From Spirochaetes bacterium GWE1_32_154 (GTDB lineage Bacteria; Spirochaetota; GWE2-31-10), in assembly GCA_001829315.1 (NCBI GenBank), contig MIAY01000034.1, positions 28,845 to 92,844 of the forward strand: a DNA stretch of 64,000 nt. Direction: 5' to 3'. The notes under the pieces were generated by a model. That model had not been told where the DNA came from, searched no databases, and was given only the letters and a program-made list of their open reading frames with translations. Position 1 is the first letter of the stretch, and the number at the start of each line of letters is the position of its first letter. The translations under genes and the position numbers were made by a program. Positions 19,985-29,739 of the stretch are shown piece by piece.

Positions 19985-21110
19985 TAAATATGAATGTTAT
20001 ATATCGGATGAAATTGAAAAACTTACATCAAAGTCACGATTTAGAACTCTGCAAAAAAATAGTGAATATAGAGTCAATTTGTCATCCAATGATTATTTAT
20101 CAATCGCTAAAAATCAATCATTTATAGAAGAGTTTAATCATACCGTTACAAAAAAAGATTATTATACTTCGTCTTCTTCACGGCTTCTAACCGGTAATTC
20201 ATTATATTATGAACTTGTCGAAGAACAGCTTAATGTTTTATTTGGTAAGCAAAGCCTTGTATTTAATTCAGGGTATCACGCCAATCTTGGTATTATTCCG
20301 GCTGTGGCGGGTAGAAAAGATATTATATTTTCTGACCGTTTAAATCATGCAAGTATTATTGACGGATGTTTATTGTCAGGTGCAACAATAGTCCGTTTCA
20401 GACATTGTGATTATCAGCATTTGGAAGAATTACTGATTGAAAAAAGAGAACACTATAACCATTGTTTTATTATTTCCGAATCGCTTTTTAGTATGGATGG
20501 AGATTGTGCTGATGTTACAAAACTGGTTGAATTGAAAAATAAGTATGATGCAGTTTTGTATATAGATGAAGCTCATTCGTTTGGCGTTTATGGTGAAAGC
20601 GGGGCGGGTATTTGTGCAATGAATAATATGGTGTCTGAAGTTGATATTATTGTTGGTACATTTGGTAAGGCTGCAGGTTCACTTGGAGCATTTGCTATAA
20701 TTTCACCATTAATGAGGGAATTTCTTATTAATAAGGCACGGTCGTTGATTTACTCAACAGCATTACCACCGCTTATACTGAAATGGACATTGTTTATTCT
20801 TGAAAAATTCAGTGATTTAACAGATGTGCGAAATGATTTAATTGATAAAGGTATATTTTTTCGTGATTGTATGATTAAATCGGGGCTTCAAACATCTTCT
20901 GATTCATTTATTATCCCCATACACATTGGTGAAGATCAAAAAACAATAGAGATTTCTGATATTTGTAAGAACGCCGGTTTTTATATACTACCGATACGTC
21001 CACCGACAGTTCCCGAGGGAAAGGCGAGGTTACGGATTTCATTAAACACTTCAGTCAGTTATGATGATTTAGAAAAACTTACTAAACTGATAGCCGGAGC
21101 GATGGTATGA
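19977..21110 (+). CDS. bioF: 8-amino-7-oxononanoate synthase
   Basis: NLSSNDYLSIAK..., SSSSRLLTGNS, LYIDEAHSFGVYGESGAGI, VGTFGKAAGSLGAF; overlaps bioA by 8 bp. Confidence 0.95.
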   Translation: MNSKYECYISDEIEKLTSKSRFRTLQKNSEYRVNLSSNDYLSIAKNQSFIEEFNHTVTKKDYYTSSSSRLLTGNSLYYELVEEQLNVLFGKQSLVFNSGYHANLGIIPAVAGRKDIIFSDRLNHASIIDGCLLSGATIVRFRHCDYQHLEELLIEKREHYNHCFIISESLFSMDGDCADVTKLVELKNKYDAVLYIDEAHSFGVYGESGAGICAMNNMVSEVDIIVGTFGKAAGSLGAFAIISPLMREFLINKARSLIYSTALPPLILKWTLFILEKFSDLTDVRNDLIDKGIFFRDCMIKSGLQTSSDSFIIPIHIGEDQKTIEISDICKNAGFYILPIRPPTVPEGKARLRISLNTSVSYDDLEKLTKLIAGAMV

Positions 21111-21775
21111 AAATAAAACACATATGTGCAGGTGGACAAAAAGACAGTCTTCTCATATTTTTTTGCGGTTTTGCTTTGCATCCTGATTCGTTTACCTTTT
21201 TAAAAACCGGGAAATCAGATGTCCTTTTTATATATCACTATCAGTCTGTTCACTATGAAAAAATTGAAGAAATAGCAGCAGATTATAATGAATTAAAAGT
21301 AACAGGATATTCATTCGGATGTTTTATCGCAGCACATTTTATTGAAACAGCTTCAAATCTGATACGGAACAGGATAAAAAAATATACAATTATTAATGGC
21401 ACATATGTGCCTCTATCAAAACAATATGGAATACCGGAAAAAATATTTGAGTTAACAGTCAAAAACATTGAATCAAATGGAATCCGTGGCTTTTTTACAA
21501 ATATTTTTGATAATGAAAATGATAAAAATCGATTTCTACAAACAGCAGAGCAACCATATAGAACATATTGTGAAGAATTAGTATTTTTTAAACACCTTTT
21601 TCAGACGATTCAATTAAAAAATGTTGTACCTGACATTGCAATAATCAGCACTAATGATCGAATATTCAGTATGAAAAATCAGCTATCCTACTGGTCTTTT
21701 CAAAATGTAAAAATACAACACGTGGATACCGGACATTTTCCTTTTTATAGTTTTCAATCCTGGGACGAATTATGA
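21107..21775 (+). CDS. bioG: Pimeloyl-ACP methyl ester esterase, BioG family (DUF452)
   Basis: LLIFFCGFALHPDSF..., VTGYSFGCFIAAH nucleophile elbow, DTGHFPFYSFQSWDEL; ATGA overlaps with bioF and bioC. Confidence 0.88.
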   Translation: MKIKHICAGGQKDSLLIFFCGFALHPDSFTFLKTGKSDVLFIYHYQSVHYEKIEEIAADYNELKVTGYSFGCFIAAHFIETASNLIRNRIKKYTIINGTYVPLSKQYGIPEKIFELTVKNIESNGIRGFFTNIFDNENDKNRFLQTAEQPYRTYCEELVFFKHLFQTIQLKNVVPDIAIISTNDRIFSMKNQLSYWSFQNVKIQHVDTGHFPFYSFQSWDEL

Positions 21776-22518
21776 ATAAAACATTAATCTCCAGTCGTTT
21801 TAATAAATCGTTCATCACCTATGATAAACAGGCTGTAATTCAGTTCAAAACTGCACAGAAAATGATTTTTGAACTTAAAAAACAAAACAGAGAGTTTGCA
21901 ACAATATTCGAAATCGGTGCAGGAACCGGAATACTGACAGGCTTAATTTATAATGAATTGAAACCGGAATATTTGTATGTCAATGATATATGTGAAAACT
22001 CAAAAGTTGTCATTGAAAGCCGGTTTGCTGTAACAAAGTTTATTCAGGGTGATATTGAATCAGCTGAAGTCCCCGGGCAATGCAGTTTAATTATTTCAAA
22101 TGCAGTTTTTCAATGGCTTGATGATTTGCCAAAGTTATTTGAAAAATTATCAAATTCATTAACTAATGACGGGATATTCGCATTTTCAACTTTTGGAGTA
22201 CGCAATTATAATGAAGTCAGATACTTTGGATATGGTTTAGATAGTTATATTGAAATAGCCGTAATGACTGAATATTTACAACCTTTTTTTGATGTCATTT
22301 CAATTTCCGAGTCAATTGAAACAATGTGGTTTAATTCATCAGGTGATGTTTTTAAACATATAAGTGCAACCGGAGTTAATGGAATTTCTCAACCAGTTTC
22401 TTTCGCTGCAATGAAGGCAATGCTTAAAGAGTATGAAAAGAAATTCAGTCTGAATGAAAAAATACCGCTAACATATCATCCCCAGATTTTTATTGTAAGG
22501 AAGAAAAAATGCCCGTAA
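21772..22518 (+). CDS. bioC: Malonyl-ACP O-methyltransferase
   Basis: FEIGAGTGILTGLIY (SAM motif I), ISNAVFQWLDDLPKLF, DGIFAFSTFG: BioC signatures. Confidence 0.94.
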   Translation: MNKTLISSRFNKSFITYDKQAVIQFKTAQKMIFELKKQNREFATIFEIGAGTGILTGLIYNELKPEYLYVNDICENSKVVIESRFAVTKFIQGDIESAEVPGQCSLIISNAVFQWLDDLPKLFEKLSNSLTNDGIFAFSTFGVRNYNEVRYFGYGLDSYIEIAVMTEYLQPFFDVISISESIETMWFNSSGDVFKHISATGVNGISQPVSFAAMKAMLKEYEKKFSLNEKIPLTYHPQIFIVRKKKCP

Positions 22519-23141
22519 TTTTTATAACAGGAATTGATACCGGAATTGGTAAAACTATACAAACAGGACTTCTTGCAAAAAAATTATCAGATTCAGGTAA
22601 AACGGTAATTACGATAAAACCGGTACAAACCGGATGCAGGGGAATTGCAGAAGATATTATTATTCACAGAAAAATTATGGGTATTGTTTTAACAGATGAT
22701 GATAATCGTGGTGAAACTGCCCCGTATGTTTTTGAATATCCGGCCTCCTCTCATCTATCATCACAATTAGCAGGGGTTACAATTGATATTGATGTGATTG
22801 ACGCAACAATTGAAAAGTTTTTACAGAAGTATGAATATGTATTAGTCGAAGGAAGCGGGGGGATTACATCACCGATCAATAATGATATTAATTGGGGCGA
22901 TTTTATTCGAATGAGAGGGTATGATACTATTCTTGTGAGCGGATTTCGTCTTGGCAGTATAAATCACACCGTTTTATCAATTGAATATTGCATCAGTAAC
23001 AGTATTAATATAATAGAAGTAATTTTAAATAATTACCCGGAACAGGATGGTATTATCGCAGAATCAACATCCAGATATTTACAGGAAAGGTATAAAACAA
23101 TTAAATTCCGGGTCGGAGAATACTATAAAAATAAGGAGTAA
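22509..23141 (+). CDS. bioD: Dethiobiotin synthetase
   Basis: VIFITGIDTGIGKTIQTGLLAKKL, ITIKPVQTGC, VLVEGSGGITSPIN. Confidence 0.95.
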   Translation: MPVIFITGIDTGIGKTIQTGLLAKKLSDSGKTVITIKPVQTGCRGIAEDIIIHRKIMGIVLTDDDNRGETAPYVFEYPASSHLSSQLAGVTIDIDVIDATIEKFLQKYEYVLVEGSGGITSPINNDINWGDFIRMRGYDTILVSGFRLGSINHTVLSIEYCISNSINIIEVILNNYPEQDGIIAESTSRYLQERYKTIKFRVGEYYKNKE

Positions 23142-23143
23142 CA

Positions 23144-24124
23144 ATGAATAACCGGTATGAGAATCTAATTGAAAAAAGTTTGCATGGAGGAGAAATTATC
23201 AGAGATGACATTCAATGGATAATGGAATCAGAAGATGTTGAACTTCTTCCTTTATTATATGCTGCATTTAAAGTCCGTGAAAAGTATTTTGGAAAGAATG
23301 TGAAAATCCATATTTTGAATAATGTAAAAAGTGGTAATTGTTCAGAAAATTGTCATTATTGTGCTCAGTCACATGAGGCTGATAATGAAATAGAAAAATA
23401 TCCTGTGAAAACGAGGGAAGAAATTATACAGGGGGCTTGCGATGCGACTAATGGCGGGGCGTTTCGATATTGTATGGTTTTTTCAGGCAGCCGTCAGAGT
23501 CCTGCGAATATCGATTTTATTTGTGATGTTGTTAGTGAAATTAAAGAAAAATATTCAATTGAAACCTGTGTTTCTGCCGGATTTATTGAAGAGGGCGATA
23601 TTATCAGGTTGAAACAGGCAGGCGTTGACAGGTATAACCATAATCTCAATACCAGTGAATTTCATTATGGGCAGATATGTACAAGTCATTCCTATAAGGA
23701 CAGGTATAATACAATTGTTATGGCACACAAATACGGACTTGATATCTGCAGCGGAATAATTGCCGGAATGGGTGAGTCATTAGACGATATATTTTCTATT
23801 ATAAGGGATTTAAAGGCGGTGAAAGTTAAGTCAGTTCCTGTTAACTTTTTTATACCAATTGAGGGACATCGGATTTCACAGTATCAGACATTAACACCTG
23901 AATATTGTCTTAAACTTTTGTCTGTTTTCAGATTTGCATTACCGGATGTAGAAATCAGATGTGCAGGCGGGCGGGAATATCATTTACGTTCTATGCAGGC
24001 ATTATCATTGTATCCGGCAAATTCAATTTTTGCACAGGGGTATTTGACAACCGGCGGGGATGGTATTGATGAAGCAAAACGAATGGTAACTGACGCAGGT
24101 TTTACAGTCGAACTATCAGATTGA
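23144..24124 (+). CDS. bioB: Biotin synthase
   Basis: NVKSGNCSENCHYCAQS (CxxxCxxC radical SAM), YNHNLNTS, GIIAGMGES. Confidence 0.97.
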   Translation: MNNRYENLIEKSLHGGEIIRDDIQWIMESEDVELLPLLYAAFKVREKYFGKNVKIHILNNVKSGNCSENCHYCAQSHEADNEIEKYPVKTREEIIQGACDATNGGAFRYCMVFSGSRQSPANIDFICDVVSEIKEKYSIETCVSAGFIEEGDIIRLKQAGVDRYNHNLNTSEFHYGQICTSHSYKDRYNTIVMAHKYGLDICSGIIAGMGESLDDIFSIIRDLKAVKVKSVPVNFFIPIEGHRISQYQTLTPEYCLKLLSVFRFALPDVEIRCAGGREYHLRSMQALSLYPANSIFAQGYLTTGGDGIDEAKRMVTDAGFTVELSD

Positions 24125-24242
24125 TAATCAGGCCGCTTTTTTCGCTATAAATGTTAAAAAATGTATATTATACTTGATAACTTCCTGTTATCTCTGGTAT
24201 AGTCTTAATTCATACTATTTTAATTACATATAGAGGTAGCAT

Positions 24243-24944
24243 ATGAATTTACAAAAATTGATTGCATTATTTATTGTGAGTTGTTTTACGCTAAACGCAC
24301 AGGTGATTGATGAAAAACCGTCAATTACATTTAATGTTGTTGTGGAAAAAGAAATTGAAGCAAGTGTATTGATTCTCAATTTGAAAATAGAAAAGAAAGA
24401 TAAGGATTTTAAGAATGGTTCAGCCGAGGTTTCAAAAGCGATTACGAAACTTACCCAGGCGTTATTAAAAGCAGGATTAAAGGAAAATGAAATTATAACT
24501 GATAAGTTTAATCTTATTCCCGATACAACCTGGTGGAATAGTAAAGAATACACTGTTAAAACGATTATTAAAGCAAAAATTACGAATAAAGAGCTTATTT
24601 ATCCGGTTTTTACTGTTGCCGGTTCTATTGACCCGCTTGTTTCAATTGAAGGATTTGATTATGATTATGGTAATCTTGACACGGTTAAAAATGATTTGAT
24701 ACAAGTTGCCGGTGAGAAAGCACAATTATATAGATTGTCGTATGAGAAGAGTTTTGGTGTTAAACTTTCCGTTTTTAGTGTTTCGGTTAATGATGAATTG
24801 AATGAAGCTCAAAATGTGTACAAAAATTATAGCCTGGCAAATGTTAGAATGGATTCAAGCATGAATGATGCCCCGCACATTGCTCAACTTCCGGTAAAAA
24901 AAATGAGAATGTCGTTTTTTATGCGATATTTGATTGGGAAATAA
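24243..24944 (+). CDS. SIMPL-domain (DUF541) exported protein
   Basis: Signal peptide; ...EKEIEASVLILNLKIEKKDKDF...ITKLTQALLKAGLKENEIITDKFNLIP: SIMPL pattern. Confidence 0.8.
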   Translation: MNLQKLIALFIVSCFTLNAQVIDEKPSITFNVVVEKEIEASVLILNLKIEKKDKDFKNGSAEVSKAITKLTQALLKAGLKENEIITDKFNLIPDTTWWNSKEYTVKTIIKAKITNKELIYPVFTVAGSIDPLVSIEGFDYDYGNLDTVKNDLIQVAGEKAQLYRLSYEKSFGVKLSVFSVSVNDELNEAQNVYKNYSLANVRMDSSMNDAPHIAQLPVKKMRMSFFMRYLIGK

Positions 24945-24969
24945 TAAATTATAAATAAAGAAGGTTACT

Positions 24970-25326
24970 ATGGGTAATATCAACAAATGTCCGGAATGTA
25001 ATTGTGAAAACACCTATCAGGATGTAAATCTATGGGTTTGCCCAGAGTGTTTTCATGAGTTTGATCCGTCTTTGTCTGTAAAAGCGGATGATGATGAAAC
25101 TCAGGACGCTCCAGTTCTTGATTCAAATGGAAATGTTCTGAATGACGGAGATTCTGTTTCGGTTATCAAAGATTTGAAAGTTAAAGGCTCTTTATCAGGG
25201 ATAAAAGCCGGAACAAAAGTTAAAAACATACACTTAGTTGACAGTAAAGACGGTCATAATATTTCATGTAAAATCGATGGTTTTGGTGCGATGTATTTGA
25301 AGTCGGAATTTGTTAAAAAAGCATAA
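24970..25326 (+). CDS. PhnA/YjdM-family zinc-ribbon protein
   Basis: [27 protein letters not shown] and [33 protein letters not shown]...[17 protein letters not shown]. Confidence 0.92.
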   Translation: MGNINKCPECNCENTYQDVNLWVCPECFHEFDPSLSVKADDDETQDAPVLDSNGNVLNDGDSVSVIKDLKVKGSLSGIKAGTKVKNIHLVDSKDGHNISCKIDGFGAMYLKSEFVKKA

Positions 25327-25332
25327 TTAGAA

Positions 25333-25360
25333 AAACACCGGGCTTATAAACCCGGTGTTT
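25333..25360. terminator. Bidirectional rho-independent terminator between convergent genes
   Basis: AAACACCGGG-CTTATAAA-CCCGGTGTTT. Confidence 0.85.
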
Positions 25361-25373
25361 GAATATTTTAAAA

Positions 25374-26210
25374 CTACCTGAGAGTCAACGACTGGTTAAA
25401 AAGCCAGTCAAATAAAGCCTCGTCTTTATAGCATGGACCGGGGTCATGCCCGACACCCTGATATTCACTATATTTGACAATATCAACGCCGTCTTTACGA
25501 AGCGTTTTTGTTTCGCGGGAAAAACCGGTACTATTGTCTGTTGTAATAGTTTCAATTGCACCTGAGTTTGTCGTATGATTTTTTAGTTTTGTATATGTTT
25601 CTCGAGCAACATCAACTCGCACCTGGGTATCATTAAGACCAATATGATACCAGATGGACGTTTTTGATACGGCCTGGTCTGCTAATGTTGACTCACTTTG
25701 GCCGGCAACGCGAATAATTGCTGCAAAAAGTTTTTCTTTTGACAGCATCCCCCGAACAACTTTGAAACTGCCTGAACCACCCATGGAAAAATCGGTAAGA
25801 TAGATGCGGTTTGTATCAATACGATAGTTTGATTTAACTGCATTGTCTATTAGTTCAGCAAGAAAAGCACCATCAGTTTCAGACGATTTATTATTGAAAT
25901 CAAGAAAAAATGCAGGATATTTTTTACCGGCTTTCTGACTGACTGTCGTACCTTCGCCCCAGCTTCCGACTACCACAAGCGGGTAATTGCGGGTTGCATT
26001 TGTTGTTCGTGCATAGCCCCAGGGGGTTGTCAGAGTTATTTCCTGTATAGTTTCAGTTACCGGTGCATCAGTTTCAGTAAAGGTTTCCGCCGGGTTAAAG
26101 AGAGTTTTAGCATTTGCTGGTGTTTCATTGCTTATTTGTTCGGTACATGATGAGAGAGACAATGTGATAAGAACAAGTGCGGTTTGTAAAAATTTAAGTG
26201 TATTTTTCAT
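25374..26210 (-). CDS. Lipoprotein alpha/beta hydrolase (PHB depolymerase/feruloyl-esterase-like)
   Basis: LSLSSCTEQ lipobox; TNRIYLTDFSMGGSGSFKVV (GxSxGG-like elbow), YQGVGHDPGPCYKDEALFDWLFNQ. Confidence 0.7.
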   Translation of the reverse strand: MKNTLKFLQTALVLITLSLSSCTEQISNETPANAKTLFNPAETFTETDAPVTETIQEITLTTPWGYARTTNATRNYPLVVVGSWGEGTTVSQKAGKKYPAFFLDFNNKSSETDGAFLAELIDNAVKSNYRIDTNRIYLTDFSMGGSGSFKVVRGMLSKEKLFAAIIRVAGQSESTLADQAVSKTSIWYHIGLNDTQVRVDVARETYTKLKNHTTNSGAIETITTDNSTGFSRETKTLRKDGVDIVKYSEYQGVGHDPGPCYKDEALFDWLFNQSLTLR

Positions 26211-26237
26211 AGGTGTCCTTTTTTTTCATAAATATTT

Positions 26238-27203
26238 TTATAATACTCTAATTTCAAAAGAAAAGTTAACTTTTCTTCTATAATTCAAAGCAATATCATT
26301 TCGAGTGATATGTTTTTTATAATAAATAATACTATCAATAATCGACACTGTCCATAGAATAAGTGAAACTGAAATGCCGCCTGTTAATAATCCGTAAAAG
26401 ATATAATCCATTCCATTATAAATATTCTGCTGTATTATTTCTGCTTCAGCCTGATCTGTTGAATTACTTCGGCGATATTCCTCTGCTTTAACCAGATAGT
26501 AATTATAATAGTACATAGTTGAAGCAATCGGAGCGCTTATCATAGTCAGCGTTGCAATAGAAAAAAATGCTATGTAAACAGACGATTTTACGTATTGTTT
26601 TGTATAAATAGCAATTCCTGATGGGGCAAAACAAAGGGGAAATAAGTTTTTATCAATTGCGGTTAATTTTTCCGGTTTTGTATATTCTTCTTTCGGAACT
26701 TCCTGGTATGAGCTGATACCTGTTTCAATTTTTTTGTCAGTGCATACTTCTATTATTTGTATGGCAATTTTTTCGATAGTGTTAAATGAGAGAATACCTC
26801 CGGCTCCTGACATCATTTCGTTGTGAATAACAGTTCCTTTTTGCACATCAGTGATATAAAAACGTATAAAGATTTCATCATTCTCAACGTAATATTCACC
26901 GGAAATAATTTTTTCAATGCCGAAAGTGGCAGCGGTAATTATGCTTTGATTTACCGCTTGTTTATTATTTATACAATATTCTTTGTATGCGGTGTCAATA
27001 CTATAACCGTTTGAAAATGTAAGATACCCTGTGAGAGAATTCTGAATTAACTCATCATAAAAATTGTATTCCTCTGAACTTTTGTTTTCAAATGGAAAAA
27101 GTGCGATTTTTTTCTCTGAATAGATTGAAACGGGAAAAATGAAAAAGAAAAATGTAATTACTGATAACCGGAGTAACATTTTCATTAGGTGTCCATTATT
27201 CAA
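26238..27203 (-). CDS. Exported protein, CsgG/FlgO-like N-terminal domain plus C-terminal TMs
   Basis: KKIALFPFENKSSEEYNFYDELIQNSLTGYLTFSNGY...IEKIISGEYYVENDEIFIRFYITDVQKG; two C-terminal hydrophobic helices. Overlaps upstream FecR gene. Confidence 0.6.
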   Translation of the reverse strand: MNNGHLMKMLLRLSVITFFFFIFPVSIYSEKKIALFPFENKSSEEYNFYDELIQNSLTGYLTFSNGYSIDTAYKEYCINNKQAVNQSIITAATFGIEKIISGEYYVENDEIFIRFYITDVQKGTVIHNEMMSGAGGILSFNTIEKIAIQIIEVCTDKKIETGISSYQEVPKEEYTKPEKLTAIDKNLFPLCFAPSGIAIYTKQYVKSSVYIAFFSIATLTMISAPIASTMYYYNYYLVKAEEYRRSNSTDQAEAEIIQQNIYNGMDYIFYGLLTGGISVSLILWTVSIIDSIIYYKKHITRNDIALNYRRKVNFSFEIRVL

Positions 27204-28980
27204 TACCCATAATCTCTATATCACCATTTCTGCTTCCTGCAAATAATTTATTATCGAAATAGTGGATTTTTGTAACAGGTGAAACCAATGTTGTGTTTAG
27301 TTTTTTTGTTATACTAAGATCTTTTTTGTTGATAATGTATATTGTCGCCAGAGAGTCAGTTATTGCGATTGATTCCGGAAGTAAAGTAAAAACGCCTTGA
27401 TTGATAGCATTACGTTTGTTATTTGCAATCAGAATACTGTGTATTACACTGAAATCTTTTGGATGTATAGAATAGAATGTTCCGTTTTCATCTGTTGTAT
27501 AGATAACTCCATTTTCAATAACCGGTTGTGATGTTATAATAAAAGGCATACGCGTTTTTATCAGAATCTTTCCTGACATATCAAGTTTATACATATTTCC
27601 CTGAAGATCTGTGGTGATAATGGTATTTTCATGGAGAATTGCTTTGAAAACTGACCGGTCAGACAGTTGATATTTCCATTGTGGTTTACCATCCCGTGAA
27701 AATAAACCTATAGTTTTATCGGCAATTGAAGTGATAATGAAATTATTATCTGAAACTATCGGGGAAAGTGGTTCTGTAATGGTAATAAACGGTTTTGATT
27801 CAACAGTTTTCTTTTGAAAATTAAAAAGATAAATTCCCTTATTTAAAGGTAAATAAACATCAGATTCAATAACAGAAATGGTATTACCAAAAAGTATCGC
27901 GCCATCCATGATAATTTGTGAGGTTTCATTACCATTTTTCATGTTGAGTGTAATAAACTTTTTATCCGTTGAAGAAATAAAAAGTGAATTGTTGAATATC
28001 ACCGGTAATGACATAAAGCGGATGCCTGTTGTATTACCGTATATTTTCTTCCATATTGTAGAACCATTTGTATCAAGCATTGTAATGTGAGATTCAGATT
28101 GAGCAATTATTGTATTTTGATACGGTATAAAACCAAGAATTGCATTGTTTTTTTCGTTGCTGCCGTTTTTTATGATTTTTCTAAAAGGTGATTTTTCTGA
28201 AATGGGACTATTCTGTATATTTGTTTTGGGAATTTCAGCAATTTTTATCATACTATCGGTTATAAACCCATTTAAATCTGCTTTTATCACTTCACCGGCG
28301 TGTATTCGTATTATATCGCGGGATATTTTATGGGTGATTGACAGAACACCTTCTGTAAGTGTGACCGTTGAGAGAGAGGGCGCTTTATGATTAACTTCAA
28401 ATTGTGTTCCGATTACTTCAATAATTAAGAGAGGTGTATTAACATAAAATGGTATGTTATTTTTCTTATGTATTTGAAAAGTTGCCGTTCCTTTTTCAAC
28501 TGCAACCTTGTAATGACCGGTTTTCGTTTCTATTGAGTCTATACGAATCTCTGTTTCATTGTTTATTGTAATAATTCCTCTTTCGTTGAGGTCTAATGAA
28601 CATTCTGATATTTTGCCGGTGAAAATTATATCGTCTTTTTTGATAGAGGTTGTGGATGAAATCAATCGGGTATTATTTTCTCTGACATAATATACCTGAT
28701 TATTAATTGATGAAATTGATACCGGATTATTCACCAAAGATATTTTCTGATAGATAAAAGTGACTATAAAAAACAATAATGATACTGAAATAATTGCCGG
28801 AATTGTTCGAAATATGAAGTGAAAGTGGCTGTATGTATCGGTTTTTTTATAAGCACCATTACGGATTCTGGATAAAAAAGTGTAATCTGTCTTTTCTGAT
28901 GGATTTTCACTACTTTTTCCGGTGATATATTTTTCAAAATCGTTTTCAGATATATTTTCATACCATTTTTTCATATTCAC
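27196..28980 (-). CDS. FecR-domain transmembrane protein with PQQ-like beta-propeller
   Basis: Cytoplasmic N-terminus, TM (IPAIISVSLLFFIVTFIYQKI), FecR region (VAVEKGTATFQIHKKNNIPFYVNTPLLIIEVIGTQFEV), then repeats with 'SRDGKPQWKY', 'NGVIYTTDENGTFYSI'. Confidence 0.8.
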   Translation of the reverse strand: MNMKKWYENISENDFEKYITGKSSENPSEKTDYTFLSRIRNGAYKKTDTYSHFHFIFRTIPAIISVSLLFFIVTFIYQKISLVNNPVSISSINNQVYYVRENNTRLISSTTSIKKDDIIFTGKISECSLDLNERGIITINNETEIRIDSIETKTGHYKVAVEKGTATFQIHKKNNIPFYVNTPLLIIEVIGTQFEVNHKAPSLSTVTLTEGVLSITHKISRDIIRIHAGEVIKADLNGFITDSMIKIAEIPKTNIQNSPISEKSPFRKIIKNGSNEKNNAILGFIPYQNTIIAQSESHITMLDTNGSTIWKKIYGNTTGIRFMSLPVIFNNSLFISSTDKKFITLNMKNGNETSQIIMDGAILFGNTISVIESDVYLPLNKGIYLFNFQKKTVESKPFITITEPLSPIVSDNNFIITSIADKTIGLFSRDGKPQWKYQLSDRSVFKAILHENTIITTDLQGNMYKLDMSGKILIKTRMPFIITSQPVIENGVIYTTDENGTFYSIHPKDFSVIHSILIANNKRNAINQGVFTLLPESIAITDSLATIYIINKKDLSITKKLNTTLVSPVTKIHYFDNKLFAGSRNGDIEIMGIE

Positions 28981-28982
28981 CC

Positions 28983-29570
28983 CTATCGCTCCATTATGGA
29001 TTTTATTTCTTTCTTTAATGTGTTTCTTGCTCTATATAAAAGCCCTTCAGTTTCACGCTCATTTTTCATTATAATGGTACTGATTTCCAGTACAGATTTT
29101 TTTTCAATATATTTTAATGTCAGAACCTGTTTGTACATATCTTTAAGATTTTCCATGGCACAATTAAACGCCAGCTCCTTTTCCTGTTCAATAACAATTC
29201 CGGGTGAAGTATCTTCCTGATATTCTGTATGGGTCATTATCAGCATGTTATTTATTTTCTCATCACGGATATTTTTTCTGACAAAATCAATATACCGTCT
29301 GTGAGCTATTTTTATAAGCCATGACCGTATATTGGTGTTATTTTTGAGAGTTCCCACAGAGCTCAATGCAGAGTGAAATGTTTCACTGAATATATCTTCT
29401 GCAAGTTCTTTATTACCGCGGGTTTTTAAAAAGATGAAGCGAAATATATTCGATTTATAATCAATGTATAATTTCTCAAGCATGGCAGTATCCCCGTTTT
29501 TTAACTTTTCAAAATCATCGTTACTCCAGCCGATTATTGCCATTAAAATAAACATTACTGATGTCTCCAT
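28983..29570 (-). CDS. ECF-type RNA polymerase sigma factor
   Basis: LYIDYKSNIFRFIFLKTRGNKELAEDIFSETFHSAL (region 2), IRSWLIKIAHRRYIDFVRK, LTLKYIEKKSVLEISTIIMKNERETEGLLYRARNTLKK (region 4). Confidence 0.9.
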   Translation of the reverse strand: METSVMFILMAIIGWSNDDFEKLKNGDTAMLEKLYIDYKSNIFRFIFLKTRGNKELAEDIFSETFHSALSSVGTLKNNTNIRSWLIKIAHRRYIDFVRKNIRDEKINNMLIMTHTEYQEDTSPGIVIEQEKELAFNCAMENLKDMYKQVLTLKYIEKKSVLEISTIIMKNERETEGLLYRARNTLKKEIKSIMER

Positions 29571-29739
29571 TTTAATATCGTTTTGTTTTGTTATATCACA
29601 CGAAAAAACATTTTTAATACGATTTTTACAATAACAGGAATATACTCAAAAAGCAATCTATAGTTAAATGTCTTAAAATATGCACGGTGAGGGTAAGTGA
29701 AGATCGTTCGAAATAGGTTTATACCGGAAAGATTGACAT

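Noticed and set aside
24224-24553. 109-aa minus-strand ORF
   Set aside because: Antisense to the SIMPL gene; hydrophobic pattern is the usual shadow ORF artefact in AT-rich DNA.
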